Positions 44,572 through 54,421 of a stretch of DNA of 64,000 nucleotides are shown here, piece by piece. Location: NCBI GenBank assembly GCA_945952315.1, contig CAMFIE010000017.1, forward strand, positions 1 to 64,000. The letters run 5' to 3'. Each line of letters opens with the position of its first letter. Within the stretch, counting starts at the first letter, position 1. Position numbers and translations under genes: made by a program. The notes beneath the pieces are model-generated. The model saw only the letters and a list, made by a program, of their open reading frames with translations. It was not told the origin of the DNA and did no database searches. Source of the stretch: an uncultured Rhizobium sp. (lineage in GTDB: Bacteria; Pseudomonadota; Alphaproteobacteria; Rhizobiales; Rhizobiaceae).

Positions 44572-46185
44572 TCAGCCCGCTTTTGCCTGACGCTTCGCCA
44601 GAACATCCGTCAGCCAGTCGGTGCGCATTTCCGGAACCGAGGCCAGCAGGTTTTCCGTATAGGGATGGAACGGCGGATTGAAGATCTGTGCCGTCGGACC
44701 CTGTGCGATGATTTCCCCGCGCAGCATCACGGCCGTGCGGTGCGCAATGCGGCGCACGATGCCGAGATCGTGGGTGATGAACAGATAGGCCAGCCCCAGT
44801 TCGTCCTGCAACTTCTTGAGAAGCTTCAGGATTTCATCCGCCACCAGCTGGTCGAGCGCCGAGGTGGGCTCGTCGCAGATGATCAGTTCCGGATTGGCGG
44901 CAAGGGCACGGGCAATCGCCACGCGCTGCTTCTGGCCACCGGAAAGGGCGGTGGAGAGACGGCCGGCGTAATCCACCGGCAGGCCCACCTGGGTCAGCAG
45001 TTCGGCAACGCGCTCCGCAGTCTTTGCGGGCGACAGGCCGAAATAGAACTGCGCCGGACGGCCAATGATCTCGCCGATGGTCTGACGGGGGTTCAGCGCC
45101 ACATCCGGCAGCTGATAGATCAGCTGGATGCGCTGCAGGTCTTCCCGCGAGCGATGCTTGTAATTCGCCTGCAGTTCCTTGCCCTTGAAGGACACGGTGC
45201 CGGAGGTGCGGGCCAGCAGGCCGGTAATCATGCGGGCCATGGAGCTCTTGCCGGAGCCCGATTCCCCCACCACGGCCACGGTTTCACCCTTGGCAACGGT
45301 GATCGACACACCCTTGATGACTTCGAAGCTGCCGTAGGAGGCGCGGACATCCTTCACCTCGAGCATGACTTCGTTGTGCTCGACCTTCACATCTTCCGCA
45401 ATCTGGTCTGCCGCCTTGCGCTCGGAAACGAGTGCGGACGTATAGGCCTCTTTCGGCTGCTGCAGGATCTGCTCGGTCGTGCCGAGTTCCACCATCTTGC
45501 CGTGGCGAAGCACCATGATGCGGTCGGAAATCTGCGCCACGACCGCGAGATCGTGGGTGATGTAGAGGGCGGCAGTGTTGTATTCCTTGACGACCTTCTT
45601 GAAGAGCGCGAGCACTTCGATCTGGGTCGTCACGTCGAGTGCGGTTGTCGGCTCGTCGAAGACAAGGATGTCCGGACGGCAGGAAATCGCCATCGCGGCC
45701 ATCGCACGCTGCAGCTGACCACCAGACACCTGGTGCGGATAGCGCTCGCCGAAGGTTTGCGGGTTCGGCAGGCCGAGCGAGGTGAAGAGCTCGATCGCCC
45801 AGGCCTTTGCCTCTTCCTTGTTCATCAGACCATGCTGGATCGGCATTTCGCAGACCTGATCCATGATCGTGTGAGCGGGGTTGAACGAGGCAGCCGCGCT
45901 TTGGGCAATGTAGGCAATGTGCTTGCCGCGCATGTCGCGACGGCCTTCGGCATCCAGCTTGCGGATGTCCTTGCCATTGATCACCACTTCGCCGCCGGTG
46001 ATGCGGCAGCCCGCACGGGCATAGGACATTGCAGAAAGGCCGATGGTGGACTTGCCGGCACCGGATTCCCCGATCAGGCCGAGCACTTCGCCCTTCTTCA
46101 GTTCGAGCGAGACATCATTCACCAGCACCAGACCGCTGACGGATTCCACGCGCAGGTTGTTAATCTTCAGAACTTGATCGCTCAT
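44572..46185 (-). CDS. ABC transporter fused dual ATPase (peptide type)
   Basis: The 537-residue protein has two complete nucleotide-binding domains. The first has GLIGESGAGKST, SGGQLQRAMA and LVFDEPTTALD. The second has VVGESGSGKSSMARM, LSGGQKQRVAIA and IICDEPTSALDQL. It powers uptake through the two adjacent permeases. The ATG at 46185 is just four bases after the permease stop at 46190, which supports the start over the longer frame. Fusion of two ATPases in one chain is common in the Dpp/Opp/Gsi family. Confidence 0.9.
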   Translation of the reverse strand: MSDQVLKINNLRVESVSGLVLVNDVSLELKKGEVLGLIGESGAGKSTIGLSAMSYARAGCRITGGEVVINGKDIRKLDAEGRRDMRGKHIAYIAQSAAASFNPAHTIMDQVCEMPIQHGLMNKEEAKAWAIELFTSLGLPNPQTFGERYPHQVSGGQLQRAMAAMAISCRPDILVFDEPTTALDVTTQIEVLALFKKVVKEYNTAALYITHDLAVVAQISDRIMVLRHGKMVELGTTEQILQQPKEAYTSALVSERKAADQIAEDVKVEHNEVMLEVKDVRASYGSFEVIKGVSITVAKGETVAVVGESGSGKSSMARMITGLLARTSGTVSFKGKELQANYKHRSREDLQRIQLIYQLPDVALNPRQTIGEIIGRPAQFYFGLSPAKTAERVAELLTQVGLPVDYAGRLSTALSGGQKQRVAIARALAANPELIICDEPTSALDQLVADEILKLLKKLQDELGLAYLFITHDLGIVRRIAHRTAVMLRGEIIAQGPTAQIFNPPFHPYTENLLASVPEMRTDWLTDVLAKRQAKAG

Positions 46186-46189
46186 ACTC

Positions 46190-47023
46190 TTACATCTCCG
46201 CCGAGGCGCCGGACGGACGCGCATTGATGGACAGGATCCAGTCGACGATCAGGTTCACGCCGATGGTCATGAGGGCAATCGCCATGGCCGGCCACAGCGG
46301 GGCTGCCAGACCGAAGGAGATGGCCTTGCCGCTATCGCGCACCATGCCACCCCAGTCTGCCAGCGGCGGCTGGATGCCGAGGCCGAGGAACGAAAGACCG
46401 GCGACGAACAGGAAGTTGAAGCAGAAGCGCAGGCCGAATTCAGAAATCATCGGCGGCAGCGCATTCGGCAGGATTTCCTTGCGCATCACCCACCACAGGC
46501 CTTCGCCGCGGAGCTTTGCGACTTCCACGAATTCCATCACGGCGATGTTCATGGAGACGGCGCGCGCCAGACGGAACACGCGGGTGCTGTCGAGAATGGC
46601 GATGGTGATGACCAGGGTCGGGATCGACGAGCCGAACATCGACAGCACGATCAGCGCGAAGACCAGAAGCGGGATCGACAGCATGATATCGACGAAACGG
46701 GAGAGGAACTGGTCGATTACCGGGCCGCCGACAACGGCCATGAGGCCTGCCGTCGTGCCGATGGTGAAGGACAGGACCGTGGTGACCAGCGCAACACCGA
46801 TGGTGGTCCGGGCGCCGTAGATGATACGGCTCAGGATATCGCGGCCGATATTGTCATTGCCGAGCCAGAATTCAGCGGAGCTGCGGCCGAAGGTCTTGCC
46901 CACGGTTTCGGCTTCGCCATAGGGCGCGATCCAGGGGGCAAAGATTGCAAGGATGAGAAAGCTCGTGACAATGACGATGCCGACCCAGGCGGAAATGGTA
47001 GGTTTATAGCCAAAGATTTTCAT
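46190..47023 (-). CDS. ABC transporter permease, DppC-like
   Basis: The 277-residue protein has about six hydrophobic segments. Its EAA-type loop reads KLRGEGLWWVMRKEILPNALPPM, the contact with the ATPase. It begins with a short cytosolic region (MKIFGYKPTISAWVG) and ends SASAEM. Its start is two bases after the previous permease stop, so the two are translated together. Confidence 0.9.
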   Translation of the reverse strand: MKIFGYKPTISAWVGIVIVTSFLILAIFAPWIAPYGEAETVGKTFGRSSAEFWLGNDNIGRDILSRIIYGARTTIGVALVTTVLSFTIGTTAGLMAVVGGPVIDQFLSRFVDIMLSIPLLVFALIVLSMFGSSIPTLVITIAILDSTRVFRLARAVSMNIAVMEFVEVAKLRGEGLWWVMRKEILPNALPPMISEFGLRFCFNFLFVAGLSFLGLGIQPPLADWGGMVRDSGKAISFGLAAPLWPAMAIALMTIGVNLIVDWILSINARPSGASAEM

Positions 47024-47025
47024 GA

Positions 47026-47982
47026 TCAGTGTCCCGAATTCCGCTTGCGCAGGCGCGGGTTGACAAGGATGCCAAGGATATCGGCGGCGGTGTTGAGAAT
47101 GATGAAGGCGCTGGCGAAGACCAGACCGCAGGCCTGCACGACCGGCAGGTCACGTTTGGTCACGCCGTCCACCATATATTGGCCCATGCCCGGATAGACG
47201 AAGACCACCTCGATGACGACCACACCGACGATCAGATAGGCAAGGTTGAGCGCGATGACGGCGATGATCGGTGCGGCTGCGTTCGGCAGCGCATGGCGCA
47301 GGATCACGCGGGCACGCGGCAGACCCTTCAGGAACGCCATTTCGATATAGGGCTGGGACATGATCGCCAGAACCGAAGACCGGGTCATGCGCAGCATGTG
47401 GGCGGTCACCAGCAGCGTCAGTGTTACGGCGGGCAGGGCGGTCACGTAGAGCTTCGTGGACAGCGGCATATCGGGAAAAACCGTTGCCAGCGACGGGAAC
47501 CAGCGATGCTTCACCGAGAAGAACAGGATCAGCACATAGGCAATGAAGAATTCCGGAACGGAAATCGCGGCGAGCGATACAATGTTGGCGACGCGGTCGA
47601 TCCACTTGCCTTCGTTGATGGCTGCGAGAATACCGAGGCCGACGGAGAGCGGAACGGCGATCAGCGCTGCAAAGCCCGCAAGGAACATCGTGTTCTTGAA
47701 GCGCGGCGTGATGGTTTCGAGAATGTCGCGCTTGTTGGTCAGCGATACGCCGAGATCTCCACGGATCGCACCCCAGAACCACTCGAGATAACGCACATAG
47801 GCAGGACGGTCGAGGCCGAGTTCGAGACGGTAGGCCGCCAGCGTTTCAGGCGTCGCGCCCTGGCCGAGAACGGCACTCGCCACGTCGCCCGGAAGCATTT
47901 CGGTCGCGGCGAAGATCAGGATGCTGATGGCAAAGAGGGTCAATAAACCAAGGACGACCCTGGTTGTTAGCAAACGGAACAT
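47026..47982 (-). CDS. ABC transporter permease, DppB-like
   Basis: The 318-residue protein has the DppB pattern: long first helix (VVLGLLTLFAISILIFAATE), the motif LPGDVASAVLGQ, and an EAA loop (YIEMAFLKGLPRARVILRHA). The start at 47982 gives MFRLLTTRVV; an ATG at 48003 is also in frame but lies behind a GGGGAC site in the leader. It forms the channel with the DppC-like partner. Confidence 0.88.
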   Translation of the reverse strand: MFRLLTTRVVLGLLTLFAISILIFAATEMLPGDVASAVLGQGATPETLAAYRLELGLDRPAYVRYLEWFWGAIRGDLGVSLTNKRDILETITPRFKNTMFLAGFAALIAVPLSVGLGILAAINEGKWIDRVANIVSLAAISVPEFFIAYVLILFFSVKHRWFPSLATVFPDMPLSTKLYVTALPAVTLTLLVTAHMLRMTRSSVLAIMSQPYIEMAFLKGLPRARVILRHALPNAAAPIIAVIALNLAYLIVGVVVIEVVFVYPGMGQYMVDGVTKRDLPVVQACGLVFASAFIILNTAADILGILVNPRLRKRNSGH

Positions 47983-48083
47983 GCAGTCGTCCCCAATTTT
48001 CAAAGAAGAGAGTGGACTGCGCCAACAGGCTTAACGCACGCGATCATGGCGCAGCGGCACTTCACAATTCCACCGGTTGAAAG

Positions 48084-48107
48084 GCTCAGGCCGCAGGCGG
48101 CCTGAGC
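48084..48107. terminator. Strong hairpin between binding protein and permease genes
   Basis: GCTCAGGCCGC and GCGGCCTGAGC form an 11-bp perfect stem with a two-base loop. Lying between the binding protein and the first permease, it may lower expression of the permeases relative to the binding protein. Confidence 0.7.
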
Positions 48108-48128
48108 TTTGCCCCGAAGGGCGTCTTA

Positions 48129-49724
48129 TCAGGCGAACCAGGCCTTTTCGGCCAGACGCTGGTCGGCGAGGTCGTAACGCGAATGCGGGGTTACGCCTGC
48201 AACCTTCGGCGAGTAGCCGTCGAGGTAGTCGGAGATCGCGAAGCAGATCATGCCGCCGTCGTCCGAGATCATTTCCTGAGCCTTGAAGTACAGCTCCTTG
48301 CGCTTGCCGTTGTCGAGTTCGACGCGTGCTTCGGAGATGATCTTCTCGAATTCCTCGTTGCGCCAGTCGCTATCGTTCCAGTCCGACTTGAGACCGAATT
48401 CCTGCGAGAAGGTGGCGTCAGCCGACATGCGGCGGCCCCAGTAAACGGCGCAGAAGGGAACCTTCAGCCAGACGTTGTCCCAGTAACCGTCGCCGGAAAC
48501 CTTGTTGACGGTCAGGTCGATGCCTGCCTTCTTCATGGATTCCTGGTAGATCGAAGCGCAGTCCACGGCCGAGCTCCATGCACCTTCCGAGGTCTGCAGC
48601 TCGATCTTGCCGGAGATGCCGGCCTTCTTGAAGTAGAAGGCTGCCTTGTCCGGATCGTAGGTGCGCTGTGCCATTTCGGTGTTGTAGAAGGGGTTCAGCG
48701 CATCGAGCGTGTGGTCGTTGCCCGGTACGGCGTAACCGGAGTAAACCGACTTGATGATCTGCTCGCGGTCGATACCGTACTTCAGAGCGGTACGCAGGTC
48801 CTTGTTGGTGTAAGGATCCATCGTGACGCGCGATACGAAGCAGTAGCGGTTGCCGGTGCCCTTCGTCCGAACAACCTTCACGTTTTCGTCCTGCATCAGC
48901 AGGTCAACGGTACGGGCGTCGAGACGGTTGACAGCGTGCACTTCGCCGGACTGCAGGGCAGCGGTACGGGCAGCGGCGTCCTGGATGTAGCGGATTTCGA
49001 CGGTGTCGAAGTTGCCGCGGTTCGGCTTCCAGTAATCGCCACGGTTCTTGAGCACGATGCGAACGCCCGGCTCGAAGCTTTCCAGCGTATAGGCACCGGT
49101 ACCGATCGGCTTTGCCCAGTCGGAGAAGTCCTTCGGAACAACAACCAGGTGGTAGTCGGCCAGGATGACCGGGAAGTCGGCGTTACCGGCAGCGAGCTTC
49201 ATCGAAATCTGGGTCGGCGAAACAGCCTTGATTTCGGTGATCGGCTCGAGGATGCCCTTTGCCGGCGACTTGGTGTCTGCCGCACGGTGCAGGCCGATGG
49301 AGTAGATGATGTCGTCGGCGTCGAGTTCCTTGCCGTTCGAGAACTTGATGCCCTTGCGGACATTGAAGGTCCACTCGGCGGCACCCGGCTTTGCTTCCCA
49401 GCTCTCGAAGAGTTCCGGGGTCGGGTTGCCGGCATCGTCGAATTCGATCAGGCAGTTCATGAGCGCCAGCGAGGCTGCGATCATGATCGAGTCAGCGTAG
49501 GTGCGCGGGTCAAGGCTGTCGGAGGCAGAGCCGCCTTCCATGCCGATAACCAGGTCGCCGCCCTTCTTCACGTCTTCTGCCTTGGCAGCCTTCGTGAACA
49601 TGGAGCTTGCAACCGGAAGCGCGATGCCGAGAGCGGCGGCGAGCTGTACGAATTCGCGGCGGGTCAACTGCCCACGCGAAGCCATGTCCTCGGCAGCCTT
49701 CAGCTTGTGTTCAAATTCGGTCAT
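48129..49724 (-). CDS. ABC transporter substrate-binding protein, peptide/nickel type
   Basis: The 531-residue protein has a twin-arginine-type signal (LTRREFVQLAAALGIALPVA) and a family 5 binding fold: GGDLVIGMEGGSASDSLDPR, KGIKFSNGKELDADDIIYSI and YIQDAAARTAALQSGEVHAV. It delivers its ligand to the DppBC permeases encoded after it. The ligand is not known. Neighbouring betaine and methyl-transfer genes hint at a methylated amine, but peptides are equally possible. Confidence 0.88.
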   Translation of the reverse strand: MTEFEHKLKAAEDMASRGQLTRREFVQLAAALGIALPVASSMFTKAAKAEDVKKGGDLVIGMEGGSASDSLDPRTYADSIMIAASLALMNCLIEFDDAGNPTPELFESWEAKPGAAEWTFNVRKGIKFSNGKELDADDIIYSIGLHRAADTKSPAKGILEPITEIKAVSPTQISMKLAAGNADFPVILADYHLVVVPKDFSDWAKPIGTGAYTLESFEPGVRIVLKNRGDYWKPNRGNFDTVEIRYIQDAAARTAALQSGEVHAVNRLDARTVDLLMQDENVKVVRTKGTGNRYCFVSRVTMDPYTNKDLRTALKYGIDREQIIKSVYSGYAVPGNDHTLDALNPFYNTEMAQRTYDPDKAAFYFKKAGISGKIELQTSEGAWSSAVDCASIYQESMKKAGIDLTVNKVSGDGYWDNVWLKVPFCAVYWGRRMSADATFSQEFGLKSDWNDSDWRNEEFEKIISEARVELDNGKRKELYFKAQEMISDDGGMICFAISDYLDGYSPKVAGVTPHSRYDLADQRLAEKAWFA

Positions 49725-50787
49725 TAAAACGTTCTCCTTCTGGTGGTTGAATAATCGCCCTCAGCCACGGCGTGGGCGAATGCATGGTCCGGACGGGCCG
49801 GAAAACTGCAAAAGGTCAAATCGGGTGGATTTTATTGCGGCTCGGGCGCAGGAGGCGACCCGACCGGTTCCTGATGACATGCCAGTGGCAAAGCCTGACG
49901 TCCGTTCTGACACAATCCCGGCGGCAACCGCTCCAAGGCTTGGGTTCGAGGACAACGCATTCATACAGGTAGACCCCCCAGTCTGACTTTTTTCCGCTCC
50001 CGCCGTGCAGCCTGTCTTTGCGCAGGCTTTGCCCGAAAGGGACCGGATATCGAAAGGCCCTGGCCGAAAGTCGACCCTGACCCATCGGTAGCGCGGCTTG
50101 TTGTTTTGCGGGCAGTGGAACCCTGTCAGCTGCCACCCTTATCCAGCGCTTGAATGTTAGCCTAAGGGTTCCAGCGAAGAAATCAACTGTCTTCAGTGAG
50201 TTCGCGTCCATGCCCATTCGCGCGCACAAAAAAAATGCGTCGCATTTCATGGATTGCGACTCAACTAGTAATTGAGTAAAAATATACAAAGCAACTTATG
50301 AGGAATATTTCTGTGCCCGGGACCAAAGGCTGGGGAAAATTCATATGAGGATAAGACCTTTTGTATTCTGTTCGCGTCAAAAATCGGAGCGGCATTTTTT
50401 TCGACCTGATGACGATTTTTTTCAAAAAAGATTTCCTGTTACGCCTTGCTAACCATCCGGTAACGATGTGCAGCTAAAGCTTTTCCTACGGCATCAACAA
50501 GCGCCGTCGGCCCGGATCAGGTAGTGCGTACCGGGTTGCAAGCGGGTCTGGCAGCGTTTTTGCCGGACGCTGGTGTATATGGCAAACCGTGCATGTGGCG
50601 CAAGCCGTGCACGGTTTTCGCATTTCAAACCAGAGAGTTGCTCCCAAGTTGGGCAAATGCTCAAGAAGCGCAGTGACCCGTGTCTGGCGCGGTTTGAACA
50701 GTGATTTCAACTGATTCGCCCTATATCCATTGCCTCGTTCACGGTTCGCAACTACATCCAGAGCCGTTTTTCAGGAGGCAGATAGCG
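49725..50787. other. 1063-base intergenic region between the transporter and cobQ
   Basis: No gene is supported. It holds the promoter of the leftward transporter (AT-rich, 50220-50460, with CTCAACTAGTAATTGAG) and a strong hairpin at 50584-50617. I searched for the conserved blocks of a cobalamin riboswitch and did not find them here, so cobQ appears to have no such leader. Confidence 0.45.
50584..50617 (+). terminator. 10-bp hairpin upstream of cobQ
   Basis: AAACCGTGCA and TGCACGGTTT pair with a 14-base loop, followed by TCGC. It could terminate a small transcript from the long intergenic region, or act as a leader structure. Confidence 0.45.
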
Positions 50788-52245
50788 ATGGCGCGCAGCA
50801 TCATGTTGCAGGGAACCGGCTCGGATGTCGGCAAGACGGTGCTGGTCGCGGGCCTGTGTCGCATCGCCGCCAATCGCGGACTGAAGGTTCGCCCGTTCAA
50901 GCCGCAGAACATGTCCAACAATGCCGCGGTTTCCGATGACGGCGGCGAGATTGGCCGGGCGCAATGGCTGCAGTCCTGGGCCTCCCGCACGCCGTCTTCG
51001 GTTCACATGAACCCGGTTCTGCTCAAGCCGCAATCGGAAACCGGCAGCCAGATCATCCTGCAGGGCAAGGTCTGGGGGCAGGCGAAGGGCCGCGATTACC
51101 AGCGCCTCAAGCCGCAGCTGATGGATGCCGTGCTGGACAGCTACGCGCGTCTTTCCGCCGAGGCCGATATCGTGATCGTGGAAGGGGCGGGGTCGCCTGC
51201 AGAAATCAATCTGCGCGCGGGCGATATCGCCAATATGGGCTTTGCGACGCGGGCGGATGTGCCTGTGGTTCTGGTGGGCGATATCGACCGGGGCGGGGTG
51301 ATCGCCTCTCTGGTCGGCACCCATGCAATCCTGCCGCCCGAGGACCGGGCGATGATCAAGGGCTATCTCATCAACAAGTTCCGGGGCGATGTGACGCTTT
51401 TCGATGATGGCCTGAAGGCGATCCATGGCTTCACGGGCTGGCCCTGTTTCGGTGTCGTGCCCTGGCTGAAGGCTGCGGCCCGTCTGCCCGCGGAAGATTC
51501 CGTCGTGCTCGAAAGGCTGGCGCGGCCGGAAGGCCGGGCGCTCAAGGTTGCCGTGCCGATGCTGTCGCGGATCGCCAATTTCGACGATCTCGATCCGCTG
51601 AAGGCCGAGCCGGAAGTGGATCTTGTCTATGTAAAGCCGGGCGAACGAATGCCCGCCGATGCGGGGCTGGTGGTCATTCCCGGTTCGAAGTCCACGATCG
51701 GTGACCTGATGGACCTTACGGCCCAGGGCTGGGATCGCGACATCCGTCTGCATGTGAAGCGCGGTGGCCGTGTGATCGGCATCTGCGGCGGCTATCAAAT
51801 GTTGGGAAAACGGGTGCGCGATCCGCTCGGGATCGAAGGCGGCGTGACCGAGACGGAGGGCCTCGGTCTGCTCGACGTCGAAACGGAGATGGCGCCGGAA
51901 AAGACCGTGCGGAATTCGCAAGCCTGGTCGCTGGAGCATGATGTGCCGCTTTCCGGCTACGAAATCCATCTGGGTGTGACAGATGGCGCCGATTGCGCCC
52001 GTCCGCCGGTCCGGATTGGCAATCGAGCCGATGGCGCGCTGTCTCCGGACGGAAGGGTGATGGGCACTTATCTGCATGGCCTGTTCGGCAATGATGCCTA
52101 TCGGCGCGCGCTGCTCTCCACCTTCGGTATCGAAGGGGATCGCCTTTCCTATCGGGAAGGGGTCGACCGCGCATTGGACGAACTGGCCGCGGAACTGGAA
52201 AGCCTGCTCGACAAGCGCTGGCTCGATGATCTTCTGGCCGTCTGA
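50788..52245 (+). CDS. cobQ: Cobyric acid synthase CobQ
   Basis: The 485-residue amidotransferase has an ATP-binding N-terminal domain ([40 protein letters not shown]) and a C-terminal glutamine amidotransferase domain ([26 protein letters not shown] with the nucleophile cysteine, and LHGLFG). It amidates four side chains of adenosylcobyrinic acid a,c-diamide. The ATG at 50788 has an AGGAGG site 9 bases before it; the frame upstream to 50701 is not coding. Confidence 0.95.
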   Translation: MARSIMLQGTGSDVGKTVLVAGLCRIAANRGLKVRPFKPQNMSNNAAVSDDGGEIGRAQWLQSWASRTPSSVHMNPVLLKPQSETGSQIILQGKVWGQAKGRDYQRLKPQLMDAVLDSYARLSAEADIVIVEGAGSPAEINLRAGDIANMGFATRADVPVVLVGDIDRGGVIASLVGTHAILPPEDRAMIKGYLINKFRGDVTLFDDGLKAIHGFTGWPCFGVVPWLKAAARLPAEDSVVLERLARPEGRALKVAVPMLSRIANFDDLDPLKAEPEVDLVYVKPGERMPADAGLVVIPGSKSTIGDLMDLTAQGWDRDIRLHVKRGGRVIGICGGYQMLGKRVRDPLGIEGGVTETEGLGLLDVETEMAPEKTVRNSQAWSLEHDVPLSGYEIHLGVTDGADCARPPVRIGNRADGALSPDGRVMGTYLHGLFGNDAYRRALLSTFGIEGDRLSYREGVDRALDELAAELESLLDKRWLDDLLAV

Positions 52246-52329
52246 GCCTTCGTCGCAATTGCTTTCTGCGACATTGAAGGCCGTTGCCGGTCATTGACTT
52301 GGCTGCGGTGCGCCCTTAGAAAACGTCAA

Positions 52330-52690
52330 GATACGGATGGTTTCCGATGTCACCAAGCGGCATCGGAAAGCGATAGGGAATGCGAAGGGTGGACCCAATC
52401 CGGGCGCCTTGATCGCAGCCGACCCCGCGACTGTAGAGCGGCGAGGGGTCTTCATTGACTTTCGTGATGGCCGATATGGACGGCGGGCGGGGTGCCTGCG
52501 GATATCGACCGGAGACGGAAGGCAAAAAGCCACTGGAGTGGCGCGGAATACAGCCGGGGTGGGACGCCTCTTTTTCTACGAATCGTCCGCCTCATTCCGC
52601 GCGATCTGCTCCGGGAAGGTGAGAAGGCCCTGATGGCACATTGATCGTGTGCCGGAAACCGCGAGCCAGGAGACCTGCCACCCGTGCCGG
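52330..52690 (+). promoter_or_regulatory. Large cobalamin riboswitch upstream of cobU
   Basis: The order of conserved blocks is GGGAA (52376), CGCAGCC (52414), ACTGTA (52430), GCCACTGG (52529), GGTGGGA (52558) and GAGCCAGGAGACCTGCC (52663-52679). These match the cobalamin riboswitch family. The distance from the ACTGTA block to the B12 box is about 230 bases, far more than usual, so a long insertion must fold as a peripheral arm. A terminator lies downstream. Confidence 0.8.
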
Positions 52691-52757
52691 GCGAAAAGCC
52701 CAACCGAAGGGGACGGCGTCCCCGCTGCCAGCACGGAGGTTGTTATGGCAAGATCGC

Positions 52758-52797
52758 AGCCGAAACCGGCTTTTCGCCGGTGGGCGAAGCCTTTTTT
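52758..52797 (+). terminator. Riboswitch-linked terminator before cobU
   Basis: GGCTTTTCGCC and GGCGAAGCC pair (with a two-base bulge) and are followed by TTTTTTA. Placed between the riboswitch and the cobU start, it is the likely attenuator of the cobUWNO operon. Confidence 0.75.
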
Positions 52798-52814
52798 ATG
52801 GGGAGTGGTCTGCC

Positions 52815-53339
52815 ATGACCGCTCATGATCACGGCGCCGTGCTCGTGCTGGGTGGCGCGCGCTCGGGCAAATCCCGTTTTGCTGAAAACTATGTGCTGGG
52901 CACGGGTCAGGGGCGTCACTATGTGGCGACGGGCCGCGCCTGGGACGAGGAAATGCAGGCACGCATCGCCAAGCATCGCGAAGATCGCGGCCCCGGCTGG
53001 AACACCATAGAAGAGCCGCTGGATCTCACTTTTGCCCTGAAGACGCTGGATCGTCCGGGCGAGGTGGTGCTGGTCGATTGCCTGACGCTCTGGGTCACCA
53101 ACCTGATGCTCGAGGGCCGGGACCTTGCCTCCGAATTCCGCATGCTGGCGCAATTCGTGGCGCAGGCGAAGGCCCGCATCGTTTTTGTCTCCAATGAAGT
53201 CGGTCTGGGTATCGTGCCGGAAAACAGGATGGCGCGGGATTTCCGCGACCACGCGGGCCGCCTGCACCAGCTGATCGCCGAAGTGGCGCGCGAAGTCTAT
53301 TTTATCGCGGCAGGCCTGCCGCTGAAGATGAAGGGTTGA
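52815..53339 (+). CDS. cobU: Adenosylcobinamide kinase / phosphate guanylyltransferase
   Basis: The 174-residue enzyme has the P-loop [12 protein letters not shown] (about residues 12-23), [35 protein letters not shown] and [18 protein letters not shown]. It phosphorylates adenosylcobinamide and adds GMP. The start is the ATG at 52815, after a terminator and before the domain; the longer frame crosses the riboswitch. It is the first gene of cobUWNO, with only four bases to cobW. Confidence 0.93.
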   Translation: MTAHDHGAVLVLGGARSGKSRFAENYVLGTGQGRHYVATGRAWDEEMQARIAKHREDRGPGWNTIEEPLDLTFALKTLDRPGEVVLVDCLTLWVTNLMLEGRDLASEFRMLAQFVAQAKARIVFVSNEVGLGIVPENRMARDFRDHAGRLHQLIAEVAREVYFIAAGLPLKMKG

Positions 53340-53343
53340 ACCC

Positions 53344-54417
53344 ATGTTCAAGGAAAAGATCCCCGCAACCGTGATCACCGGCTTTCTCGGCGCGGGCAAG
53401 ACGACGATGATCCGCAACCTGCTTTCCGATACCGGTGGCAAGAAAATCGCCCTGATCATCAACGAATTCGGTGATCTCGGCGTCGATGGCGAGGTGCTGA
53501 AGGGGTGCGGCGCGGAAAACTGCACCGAAGACGACATTATCGAACTCACCAATGGCTGCATCTGCTGCACGGTGGCCGATGATTTCGTGCCGACCATGAT
53601 GAAGCTTCTGGAGCGCGAAAGCCGCCCGGACCATATCGTGATCGAAACCTCCGGCCTTGCCCTGCCGCAGCCGCTGGTCGCCGCCTTCAACTGGCCGGAA
53701 ATCCGCACGCAGGTGACGGTGGATGGCGTCGTGACCGTGGTGGACAGCGCTGCCGTTGCCGCAGGCCGTTTCGCCGACGACCATGACAAGGTCGATGCCA
53801 TGCGCGCCGAGGATGAGGGGCTTGATCATGAAAGCCCGCTGGAAGAGCTGTTCGAGGATCAGCTTACCTGCGCCGATCTGATCGTGCTGAACAAGACGGA
53901 CCTTCTCGATGCGGCTGGCCTTGCCACCGTGCGCAGCGAAGTGACTTCCCGCATTGCCCGCAAGCCCGCGATGATCGAGGCGAAGAACGGTTCGGTTCCG
54001 GCCTCCGTCCTGCTCGGTCTCGGCATCGGCACGGAAGCAGACATCGAAAACCGCAAGTCGCATCATGAACTTGAGCACGAAGCCCTGCATGAAGACGGCG
54101 TCGAGCACCATCACGACCACGATCATGACGAATTCGAAAGCTTCGTGGCCGAGCTTGGCCCGGTTGCCGATCCTGCAACCTTCATCGAAAAGCTGAAGGG
54201 CGTGATCGCCGCGCATGACATTCTGCGCCTCAAGGGCTTTGCCGATGTGCCCGGCAAGCCGATGCGTCTGGTCATTCAGGCGGTCGGAAGCCGGATCGAT
54301 CACTATTTCGACCGCGCCTGGGCACCGGGTGAAACCCGCGCCACGCGCCTCGTCGTCATCGGTCTGCATGACGAGATGGATGATATGGCCGTGCTTTCGG
54401 CTCTGAAGGCGCTCTGA
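53344..54417 (+). CDS. cobW: CobW GTPase (metal chaperone of cobalamin synthesis)
   Basis: The 357-residue protein has a G-domain with TGFLGAGKTT (12-21), CICC (72-75) in ELTNGCICCTVADD, and VLNKTDLL. A histidine-rich linker (HHELEHEALHEDGVEHHHDH, about 240-260) precedes the C-terminal CobW domain. It is thought to supply cobalt to the CobNST chelatase. It fits between cobU and cobN, with four bases to the latter. Confidence 0.93.
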   Translation: MFKEKIPATVITGFLGAGKTTMIRNLLSDTGGKKIALIINEFGDLGVDGEVLKGCGAENCTEDDIIELTNGCICCTVADDFVPTMMKLLERESRPDHIVIETSGLALPQPLVAAFNWPEIRTQVTVDGVVTVVDSAAVAAGRFADDHDKVDAMRAEDEGLDHESPLEELFEDQLTCADLIVLNKTDLLDAAGLATVRSEVTSRIARKPAMIEAKNGSVPASVLLGLGIGTEADIENRKSHHELEHEALHEDGVEHHHDHDHDEFESFVAELGPVADPATFIEKLKGVIAAHDILRLKGFADVPGKPMRLVIQAVGSRIDHYFDRAWAPGETRATRLVVIGLHDEMDDMAVLSALKAL

Positions 54418-54421
54418 TCCC

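Noticed and set aside
49725..50787. Cobalamin riboswitch upstream of cobQ
   Set aside because: The GGGAA, CACTG and GCCAGGAGAC blocks were not found in order in this interval.
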